NCBI RefSeq assembly: GCF_937927635.1
Contig: NZ_CALBRW010000025.1
Coordinates: 124,001-188,000 of the forward strand
Source: an uncultured Microbacterium sp.
Lineage (GTDB): Bacteria; Actinomycetota; Actinomycetes; Actinomycetales; Microbacteriaceae
Reading direction: 5' to 3'
DNA: 64,000 nt
Both the position numbers and the translations under genes were made by a program. Below are positions 18,855 through 25,259 of this stretch, one piece after another. Under the pieces are notes generated by a model. That model had not been told where the DNA came from and did no database searches. It saw only the letters and a list, made by a program, of their open reading frames with translations. Position 1 is the first letter of the stretch. The number at the start of each line of letters is the position of its first letter.

Positions 18855-19696
18855 GACTGCCTCGCGACGAGTGGGTGCAGCGCGCCCGCGCGCACGAGGA
18901 GCGGGCGGATGCCCTGACCGCGGCGCACCGTGAGCGCACGGCCCGCGGCGAGAAGCATCCGGTGTGGGATTTCCTGTTCACGTACTACGCGTACAAGCCC
19001 GCGCTGCTGCGCCGCTGGCATCCGGGCGCGGGAATCGTGCTCGAGGACGCGCCCGAGCGCGCGCAGTGGCGCTGGTACTCCCCAGCCGGCCCCGGCGATG
19101 CAGTGATGCCGGATCCCGAGGTCTTCCGCACCGAGAAGCCCCAGCTGGCGGGTCTGGTGGAGCGGATGCTGCGCCGTACGGCGTCGCGCCCGGGGCAGTT
19201 CGGCTGCTTCGGCCTGCACGAGTGGGCGATGGTCTACCGCGAGGGCGAGCACCGGCATCCGGCGCCGCTGCGACTGGGCCAGGCGGGGACGGATGCCGTG
19301 GTGGAGGCGCACGAGCTGCGCTGCACCCACTTCGACGCGTTCCGGTTCTTCACCCCGGATGCCGTGCCGCGCAACCGGCTGGCGCCCACGCGCGACTCGC
19401 AGCCCGACCTCGAGCAGCCCGGCTGCCTGCACGCCGGCATGGACCTGTACAAGTGGGCGGTCAAGCTCGGACCGCTGATCCCCGGCGAGCTGCTGCTGGA
19501 TGCGTTCGAACTGGCGCGTGACATCCGCCTGCTGGACATGGAGGCCGCGCCCTACGACCTGTCGGACTGGGGCGTGCGGCCGGTGCGCATCGAGACCCCC
19601 GAGGGCAAGGCCGAGTACGTGCGCCGCCAGCGCGGCTTCGCCGAGCGCGGCGCGGTCATGCGGGAGCGGATGCTGGGAGCCTGGCTGGGTCACTGA
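18851..19696 (+). CDS. Conserved actinobacterial protein, often named 3-methyladenine DNA glycosylase
   Basis: 281-residue soluble protein whose start overlaps the phosphatase stop (ATGA). From memory, close relatives carry the name 3-methyladenine DNA glycosylase, but I see neither a helix-hairpin-helix GPD motif nor the AAG/Mpg or Tag signatures, so the name may be a carried-over label. Conserved-looking stretches are 'HPVWDFLFTYY', 'FGCFGLHEWAMVY' and 'PGCLHAGMDLYKW', rich in His, Trp and Tyr. The final Gly-His-stop codons come from GGTCACTGA, the same word as the dispersed repeat 29 bases on. Confidence 0.6.
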   Translation: MRLPRDEWVQRARAHEERADALTAAHRERTARGEKHPVWDFLFTYYAYKPALLRRWHPGAGIVLEDAPERAQWRWYSPAGPGDAVMPDPEVFRTEKPQLAGLVERMLRRTASRPGQFGCFGLHEWAMVYREGEHRHPAPLRLGQAGTDAVVEAHELRCTHFDAFRFFTPDAVPRNRLAPTRDSQPDLEQPGCLHAGMDLYKWAVKLGPLIPGELLLDAFELARDIRLLDMEAAPYDLSDWGVRPVRIETPEGKAEYVRRQRGFAERGAVMRERMLGAWLGH

Positions 19697-19724
19697 CCAA
19701 GGCCCACTGAGCCGACCCTCCCTG

Positions 19725-19743
19725 GGTCACTGAGCCTGTCGAA
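19725..19743 (+). repeat. Dispersed 19-bp repeat, copy 2
   Basis: Exact match to 5270-5288. Its minus strand reads CTTCGACAGGCTCAGTGA, which encodes the last five residues and stop (LRQAQ*) of the hexosaminidase gene. A shorter word, GGTCACTGA, occurs at 19688-19696 as the end of the convergent gene. Confidence 0.65.
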
Positions 19744-20899
19744 GTGCCAGCTGCATGCGCAGCGCCATGACGTGCTCGGCGGCATCCCGCAGTCGCCCGG
19801 CGGGCAGTCTGCCGTCCTGCACGGCCAGCACGATGGCCCGGGCGACCTGTCCGGCCGTCTGCGGCGTGGAGCCCGCGATGACCAGCACCATGTCGTTGCC
19901 CGCGACGATGGCGGCCACGCCGTCGGCGACGAGATCGCGGTAGGCGGGCACGCCTGAGGAGGTGAGCATGCCGATGTCGTCGGTGATCATGAGCCCGGCG
20001 AAGCCCAGCTCGTCGCGGGCGATCTGGTGCCAGCGCGGCGACAGCGAGGCCGGGGCGGAGTCCACGGCGGTGTACGCCAGGTGGCCGAACATGAGCACCT
20101 CGGCTCCGGCGTCGATGCCGGCCTGGAACGGCACCGCCGGACCCTGCTGCCACTGCGCCAGTGTCATATCGGTGTGCGGGATGCTGACGTGCGAATCACC
20201 CGGCGTGGCTCCGTGACCGGGGAAGTGCTTGAGCGTGGACAGCACGACGCCCTTCTCGCCGTTCACGGCCGCCGTCACGCGCGCAGCGGCCGACGGCGGA
20301 TCCGCACCCAGCGCCCGTGGCGCGATGAACGCCGTGGGACTGGCGGGGACATCGGCGATGACGCCGAAGTTCAGGTTCGCGCCGGTCTCGGCGACCATCT
20401 TCGCCCGCTGTGCGAAGATCTGCTGCACCTGAGCGGGATCGTCAGCCTGGAGTCCCCGGCCGCCGGGGAGCCTGTCCCACCGCAGCCGGGAGACATAGCC
20501 GCCCTCCTGGTCGATGGCGATCAGCGGCGGCAGAGCCGCATCCGGCGTGAGGGCGTCCGTCACGGTGCGCTCGGCTGCGGCATCGGCGGCGATGTTGTCG
20601 CCCATCAGGATGAAGCCGCCCAGCGGCGCGCCGTCGGCCCCCGAGGTCATGAACGCGCGGAGGGCGGCGGTGTCGGTTCCCGGGATCGTGCCCATCACGA
20701 CGCTGGAGGCCTGCTGGGCGAGGCTCATCCGCGCCACTGCCGCCTGAACGGGATCCGGAGTGGGGGTCGGCGTGGGTGTCGCGGTCGGCGATGCCTCTGG
20801 CGATGCCGTCGCACCGGTCGGAGCGGTTGCGGACGCGCAGCCGACCAGGGCGATCACGGCGAGCGCGGTGATCGCTGTCCCCCAGACGGATCTGCGCAT
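19727..20899 (-). CDS. Glycoside hydrolase family 3 lipoprotein (NagZ-like beta-N-acetylhexosaminidase)
   Basis: Cell-surface lipoprotein (390 aa): signal peptide with lipobox 'LVGC' (Cys21), then a long Ala/Thr/Pro spacer of TP repeats, then a family 3 barrel. Signatures: 'IAIDQEGGYVSRL', 'KHFPGHG' (the His loop of NagZ enzymes) and 'MITDDIGM' with the nucleophile aspartate. NagZ-type enzymes trim GlcNAc from muropeptides; an exported anchored form would act on wall fragments outside the cell. TAGAGT ends 7 bases before the ATG. Its last residues are encoded by a dispersed repeat. Confidence 0.88.
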   Translation of the reverse strand: MRRSVWGTAITALAVIALVGCASATAPTGATASPEASPTATPTPTPTPDPVQAAVARMSLAQQASSVVMGTIPGTDTAALRAFMTSGADGAPLGGFILMGDNIAADAAAERTVTDALTPDAALPPLIAIDQEGGYVSRLRWDRLPGGRGLQADDPAQVQQIFAQRAKMVAETGANLNFGVIADVPASPTAFIAPRALGADPPSAAARVTAAVNGEKGVVLSTLKHFPGHGATPGDSHVSIPHTDMTLAQWQQGPAVPFQAGIDAGAEVLMFGHLAYTAVDSAPASLSPRWHQIARDELGFAGLMITDDIGMLTSSGVPAYRDLVADGVAAIVAGNDMVLVIAGSTPQTAGQVARAIVLAVQDGRLPAGRLRDAAEHVMALRMQLALRQAQ

Positions 20900-20909
20900 G
20901 CCTGCGACT

Positions 20910-21995
20910 CTAGGCGATGACGCTGATGGACTGCTCGATCCCTGCTTCGAGTCCGTCGAGGCTGCGCTGCACGCCCTTCGCCGCCGAGCGCCCCGCACGG
21001 TTGGCTCCGATGGTGCTGGCCGAGGGACCGTAGCCGACCAGTTGGATGCGCGGATCGGCGACGGCCGTGGTCCCCCGCCCGTTCCGGTCGAGTCGGATGC
21101 CGCCCTGCGGGCTGCGCAGATGCAGCGGCGCCAGATGTGCGATGGCGGGACGGAAGCCGGTGGCCCACAGGATCACGTCGACCTGCTCGAAGGCTCCGTC
21201 CGCCCAGCGCACGCCGTCGGGCTCGATGCTCTGGAACATCCCCCGGCGGGCAGCATATGCGCCGAGTCTCTCGGCCTCACGCTCCTGCGGGCGCAGCACG
21301 AGTCCGGTCACGCTCACCACGCTCTCCGGCGGCAGCCCCTGCGCCACGCGCTGCTCAACCAGGGCGACCGCCGCCGCACCCGCCTCGGGAGTGAAGTCAT
21401 CGGTGCGCCACACCGGCGGGCGGCGCGTCACCCACAGGGTGTCGGTGATCGGCGCCAGCGCGCCGAGGAACTGCACGGCGGAGGCCCCGCCGCCCACGAC
21501 CAGCACGCGCTTGCCGGCGAAGTGCTCGGGGCCCGGGTAGTCGACGGTGTGCAGCTGCTCGCCGAGGAAGGTCTCCATGCCGGGATAGTGCGGCAGGAAC
21601 GGGCGCGTCCACGTGCCGGTGGCGTTCACCAGGGTGCGGGTGCGCCAGGTGCCCCGGTCGGCGTGCACGACGAGCAGTCCGTCGTCGTCGGTGACCTGAT
21701 CCACGGCCACCGGACGGATGACGGGAAGCGCATGCGCCCACTCGTACGCGGCGAACACGGCGGGCACCGCCTGGTTGGCGCGCCTGCCGTCGTGCGCGGG
21801 CTGCACATCGCCCGGCAGTTCGGCGACGCGATGCACATCGCGCATGGTCAGCGCATCCCAGCGGTGCTGCCAGGCTCCTCCTGGATGCTCGTTCGCATCC
21901 AGCACGACGTGCTCGATGCCGAGGCGCTTCAGGTGGTACGACGCGGAGAGCCCGGCCTGGCCGGCTCCGATCACGACGCTCTGAAGGATGCTCAC
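20910..21995 (-). CDS. Flavin-dependent monooxygenase/oxidoreductase
   Basis: 361-residue two-nucleotide-fold flavoenzyme. The N-terminal FAD Rossmann motif is 'VVIGAGQAGLSASYHL', the middle NADPH motif is 'VLVVGGGASAVQ', and 'DVILWATGFRP' is the usual ATG loop of flavin-containing monooxygenases. No membrane segment. Substrate cannot be inferred: relatives oxidise S, N or ketone groups. GTG start at 21995; no clear ribosome site. It stands alone, divergent from the antiporter gene and 10 bases upstream of the hexosaminidase start region on the same strand. Confidence 0.85.
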   Translation of the reverse strand: MSILQSVVIGAGQAGLSASYHLKRLGIEHVVLDANEHPGGAWQHRWDALTMRDVHRVAELPGDVQPAHDGRRANQAVPAVFAAYEWAHALPVIRPVAVDQVTDDDGLLVVHADRGTWRTRTLVNATGTWTRPFLPHYPGMETFLGEQLHTVDYPGPEHFAGKRVLVVGGGASAVQFLGALAPITDTLWVTRRPPVWRTDDFTPEAGAAAVALVEQRVAQGLPPESVVSVTGLVLRPQEREAERLGAYAARRGMFQSIEPDGVRWADGAFEQVDVILWATGFRPAIAHLAPLHLRSPQGGIRLDRNGRGTTAVADPRIQLVGYGPSASTIGANRAGRSAAKGVQRSLDGLEAGIEQSISVIA

Positions 21996-22035
21996 ACCGG
22001 GCCCAACGCCCCGGCGGGTGCGGATGTTCCCTTGC

Positions 22036-22041
22036 TACACT
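22036..22041 (+). promoter_or_regulatory. Extended -10 promoter of antiporter leader
   Basis: TACACT preceded by TGC (extended -10, TGn). It would start transcription near 22048, a few bases before the first riboswitch hairpin at 22055. I see no good -35. Confidence 0.5.
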
Positions 22042-22054
22042 GGCCGGCAAGCAA

Positions 22055-22101
22055 CCGCCGGGACGACCCGGCGGAGAGATCTCAGGCGGGGACGGCCCTG
22101 C
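22055..22101 (+). ncRNA. Probable guanidine-II (mini-ykkC) riboswitch
   Basis: Two short hairpins in series, each closed by G-C pairs over an ACGR tetraloop, the defining layout of this class. P1: perfect 8-bp stem 22055-22062/22067-22074 with loop ACGA. Linker of 11 bases. P2: 6-bp stem 22086-22091/22096-22101 (one G-U) with loop ACGG. A competing hairpin, GCGGAT at 22100-22105 with ATCCGC at 22111-22116, uses the last two bases of P2 and ends 1 base before the ATG, so it could block initiation unless P2 forms. Class assignment rests on pattern only. Confidence 0.75.
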
Positions 22102-22117
22102 GGATTCGGCATCCGCC

Positions 22118-23254
22118 ATGCGAACCCTGCTGCGCTCCGTCCTCACCCCCACCGCCATCCTGCGGCTGATGCTCGGCTGGGGCTCCTTCGTCCTGCTGCT
22201 CGTACTGGCGCCCGTGCTGGCCGGTCCCGTCTCGGCCTGGCTGCTGTGGCTGCTGCTGGTCGGCATCGTCGCGGTGATCACGGTCAACGCGTTCGGCGTC
22301 GTGACTGAGGCCGAGCATCTCGCGCACCGCCTGGGCGACCCCTACGGCACCCTGGTGCTGACGCTGTCCATCGCGGCCATCGAGGTGATCCTCATCTCGG
22401 CCGTCATGCTGGGGCCGGGCGAGCACGCCACGATCGCCCGCGATTCGGTGATGGCCGTGTCGATGATCATCATGAACCTGGTGATCGGCGCGGCCCTAGT
22501 GGTGGGCGGGTACCGGCATCCGGATCGACGTGCCAACAGCACGGGCGTCTCGCTGTATCTCGGGATGCTGATCGTGCTGCTGACCGTCGCCTTCGCCCTG
22601 CCGGGACTGATCGGCGACGGCACGGGCGCCTACACGCCCGCGCAGGCGATCATCGTGGTGGTGCTGACCGTGGGCGTGTACGGGTTCTTCCTGGTGCGGC
22701 AGATGGGCGCGCAGCGCGCGGACTTCCAGGAGATCTCGGGGGTCCCATCGGCGGCATCCGCTCCGGCTCGCCTTCCGATCCGGCGGGTGCTCGCCGAGCA
22801 CCGCGCGGAACTGACCGCCCGCACCGTCCTGCTGATCGCGATGGTGCTGCCGATCGTGCTCCTCTCGCACGACATGGCCGCCCTGCTGGACGAGGGCCTG
22901 GACCGTCTCGACGCTCCGATCGCGCTTTCCGGCATCCTCATCGCGATGATCGTGTTCCTGCCCGAGACCATCACCACGATTCGCGCGGCCTCAGGCGGCG
23001 ATCCGCAGCGGGTCAGCAACCTGTGCCACGGCGCGCTGGTGTCCACCGCCGGGCTCACCATCCCGGTGGTGCTGACGATCGGGCTGCTCACCGGGCAGCG
23101 CGTCCTCCTGGCCGAGACTCCGGTGAATCTGGTGCTGCTGGGCGCCACGCTCCTGCTGACGCTAGCGACGTACTCGGCCCGCAGACTCACACCCCTGCAC
23201 GGCGCCGTGCACCTGCTGATGTTCGTGCTGTACGGTCTGAGCGTGTTCGCCTGA
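22118..23254 (+). CDS. Cation/proton antiporter, ChaA/CaCA-like
   Basis: Integral membrane exchanger of 378 aa with about ten or eleven hydrophobic segments. The two inverted alpha-repeats of the Ca2+:cation antiporter superfamily are visible: 'GDPYGTLVLTLSIAAIEV' in the first half and 'IVFLPETITTIRAASGGD' in the second, each with the key acidic residue. ChaA-type proteins exchange Ca2+, Na+ or K+ for protons. No ribosome site precedes the ATG. The leader carries a probable guanidine-II switch, raising the question whether guanidinium is carried or sensed. Confidence 0.88.
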   Translation: MRTLLRSVLTPTAILRLMLGWGSFVLLLVLAPVLAGPVSAWLLWLLLVGIVAVITVNAFGVVTEAEHLAHRLGDPYGTLVLTLSIAAIEVILISAVMLGPGEHATIARDSVMAVSMIIMNLVIGAALVVGGYRHPDRRANSTGVSLYLGMLIVLLTVAFALPGLIGDGTGAYTPAQAIIVVVLTVGVYGFFLVRQMGAQRADFQEISGVPSAASAPARLPIRRVLAEHRAELTARTVLLIAMVLPIVLLSHDMAALLDEGLDRLDAPIALSGILIAMIVFLPETITTIRAASGGDPQRVSNLCHGALVSTAGLTIPVVLTIGLLTGQRVLLAETPVNLVLLGATLLLTLATYSARRLTPLHGAVHLLMFVLYGLSVFA

Positions 23255-23268
23255 GCCGGCCGGCGAAC
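23245..23268. terminator. Possible bidirectional hairpin at antiporter gene end
   Basis: GTTCGCC at 23245-23251 pairs with GGCGAAC at 23262-23268, overlapping the stop codon, between convergent genes. No T-run on either side, so function is uncertain. Confidence 0.3.
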
Positions 23269-23274
23269 CTGAGC

Positions 23275-23610
23275 TCAGGGCTCCTCGGCGGTGCCGAACT
23301 CCCCCACCAGGTAGGTCATGGTGCGGGCCACGCAGTCGGCATCGCAGCGTCCCGCCTGGTACCCGCCGCCGCAGGTGATGAGCTCCTTGAGCACCGGGAT
23401 GAGTTCGTTCGAGCGGGCGCCCAGTGGCGCCAGGTCACGGCCGGCCTCCTTCTCCTGCGCCTGGTAGCCGCGCACCGCGGCGATCATGGCATCCGTCATG
23501 TCGTGCACGTCCACATCGCCGCGCAGGAAGCCCGGGCCCATCGCGATCGGCACCTCGATGGCCGTCCTGATGCGGTCCGCCTGCTGCTCGGCCTCGATCG
23601 TGTCCACCAT
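23275..23610 (-). CDS. Conserved hypothetical protein (111 aa)
   Basis: Not recognised. Small soluble, acidic, mostly helical protein with no signal peptide or membrane segment. Notable is the C-terminal 'ITCGGGYQAGRCDADC', three cysteines within 16 residues, which could bind a metal or form a disulfide. A good AAGGAGC ribosome site precedes the ATG at 23610, so it is very likely expressed. It is convergent with the antiporter gene and 60 bases downstream of the export ABC operon on the same strand; a link to either is not shown. Confidence 0.75.
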   Translation of the reverse strand: MVDTIEAEQQADRIRTAIEVPIAMGPGFLRGDVDVHDMTDAMIAAVRGYQAQEKEAGRDLAPLGARSNELIPVLKELITCGGGYQAGRCDADCVARTMTYLVGEFGTAEEP

Positions 23611-23670
23611 GGTCTGCTCCTTCGCGCTGTTCCCGGTGCTTCCATTGTGCTCCCGATCCGCGCGGGGAGC

Positions 23671-24351
23671 TCAGCCCAGACGGTCGCGCAGCACTCCGTC
23701 GTGCAGCTCCAGCACGCGGTCGGCGCGGGCCGCCATCGCGGCGTCGTGCGTGGCCACGATCGCGGCGGTGCCGTTCTCGTGCACCAGGCGGGCGATGAGC
23801 TCCATGATCTGCGCGCCGGTCTCGCTGTCCAGCTGGGCGGTCGGCTCGTCGGCCAGCAGGATGCCGGGCGCCATCACCAGGGCGCGGGCGATCCCCACGC
23901 GCTGCTGCTGGCCGCCGGACAGCTCGCCGGGGCGCTGCCGGGCATGCTCGGCCAGGCCCACGTCGCGCAGCGCGTCCGCCACACGGCGATCGCGCTCGGC
24001 GGGCGCCACCCGGCGGATCCGCAGCGGCACCTCGACGTTCTCGGCCGCCGAGAGCACCGGGATGAGGCCCGAAGTCTGGAAGATCGAAGCGATGCGCGCT
24101 CCCCGCAGGGCGGCGACGTCGGTGGAGGCATCGGCGAGGTCGGCGCCGTCGACGAGCACCCGGCCGGACGTCGGGCGATCCAGGCCGCCCAGCATCGTCA
24201 GCAGCGTGGTCTTGCCCGCCCCCGACCTGCCGGCGAGCACCACCAGCTCCCCCGCCCGCACGGACAGCTCCGCGTCGCGCACGGCCACCACGTCGCCCGA
24301 AGGGCTCGGAAAGACCCGGGACAGCGCCTCGGCCTGCAGCACGGCGCTCAC
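23671..24351 (-). CDS. ABC exporter ATPase (LolD/MacB type)
   Basis: 226-residue ATP-binding subunit: Walker A 'GRSGAGKT' at about 41-48, Q-loop, signature 'LSGGQQQR', Walker B 'ILLADEPTAQLD' and switch His in 'VATHDAAM'. It is of the type that pairs with FtsX-like permeases and moves lipoproteins, peptides or drugs by mechanotransmission. Last gene of a four-gene operon; its GTG start overlaps the stop of the second ATPase gene by 4 bases. The two ATPases presumably serve the two large permeases upstream, as a heteromeric unit or separately. Confidence 0.9.
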   Translation of the reverse strand: MSAVLQAEALSRVFPSPSGDVVAVRDAELSVRAGELVVLAGRSGAGKTTLLTMLGGLDRPTSGRVLVDGADLADASTDVAALRGARIASIFQTSGLIPVLSAAENVEVPLRIRRVAPAERDRRVADALRDVGLAEHARQRPGELSGGQQQRVGIARALVMAPGILLADEPTAQLDSETGAQIMELIARLVHENGTAAIVATHDAAMAARADRVLELHDGVLRDRLG

Positions 24352-25241
24352 GAGGCGTCCTCCTCGCGGTCGGGCGCGACGCGCACGTGATCCGGCTCCA
24401 GGCTCAGCCGCACGCGCTCGCGCAGGTCGAGGGCCGACACGAAGTCGGCCGGCAGCTGCATCCGCCCCGCGCGATCGAGCACCGCGTACTCCCTGGCCGT
24501 GCGCACCGCCACGCCATCCTCACCGGTGCTCCGGCTGCGCAGCGTCTCCGTCGACGTGCGCCCGTCGCGGATGCGCACGGTGCGCTCCACATGCTCGGTC
24601 ACGCCGGCGTCGTGCGTGACGATCAGCGTGGTGACGCCGCGCTCTCGGTTCACGACCTCCATGGCCGCGAGGACCTCGGCGCTGGTCTGATCGTCGAGCT
24701 CGCCGGTGGGCTCATCGGCCAGCAGCACGCGCGGCCGGTTGGCGAGGGCCACGGCGATCGCGACGCGCTGCCGCTGCCCGCCGGAGAGCTGTGCAGGACG
24801 CTTGTCCGCGAACTCCGCGGCGCCCAGCTGCGCCAGCAGCTCGTCGGCGAGGCTCTTCCGCTCGCCCCGCGGCACGACGCCCGCCATCTCGTGGACCATG
24901 GCGATGTTCTCCCGCGCCGACAGGTAGGGCAGCAGATTGCGAGCCGACTGCTGCCACACGAACCCCACGCTGCTGCGGCGGTACCTGAGCCTCTCCGCAC
25001 TGCGCATGGTCACCAGGTCGTGCCCCGCCACACGCGCTGAGCCGGCCGTCGGCTTGTCGAGCCCGGCCAGGATGCCGAGCAGGGTGCTCTTGCCCGAGCC
25101 GGAGGCGCCGATCAGCGCCACCACCTCGCCCGTCACCATCCGCAGCTCGAGCCCCTGCAGCGCCTGCACCTCGACGCCCTGCGCGGTGAAGATCCGCACC
25201 AGGCCCTCGCAGACGATCCCACCATCCGACATGTCACCCAT
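24348..25241 (-). CDS. ABC exporter ATPase with C-terminal AbrB-like extension
   Basis: 297-residue ATPase: Walker A 'GASGSGKS' about 45-52, signature 'LSGGQRQR', Walker B 'VLLADEPTGELD', switch 'IVTHDAGV'. About 65 residues follow the normal end; residues 251-290 ('LDRAGRMQLPADFVSAL' and on) resemble a SpoVT/AbrB swapped-hairpin unit, usually DNA-binding or a dimerisation module. I have not seen this fusion often. Start is ATG 25241, or ATG 25232, which has GAGAGG at better spacing. It follows the larger permease gene by 18 bases. Confidence 0.88.
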   Translation of the reverse strand: MGDMSDGGIVCEGLVRIFTAQGVEVQALQGLELRMVTGEVVALIGASGSGKSTLLGILAGLDKPTAGSARVAGHDLVTMRSAERLRYRRSSVGFVWQQSARNLLPYLSARENIAMVHEMAGVVPRGERKSLADELLAQLGAAEFADKRPAQLSGGQRQRVAIAVALANRPRVLLADEPTGELDDQTSAEVLAAMEVVNRERGVTTLIVTHDAGVTEHVERTVRIRDGRTSTETLRSRSTGEDGVAVRTAREYAVLDRAGRMQLPADFVSALDLRERVRLSLEPDHVRVAPDREEDAS

Positions 25242-25259
25242 CCTCTCCCGACCTCCCGC

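Noticed and set aside
22055..22101. yybP-ykoY manganese riboswitch before the antiporter
   Set aside because: The conserved purine-rich junction words of that class are absent; two ACGR hairpins fit guanidine-II instead.
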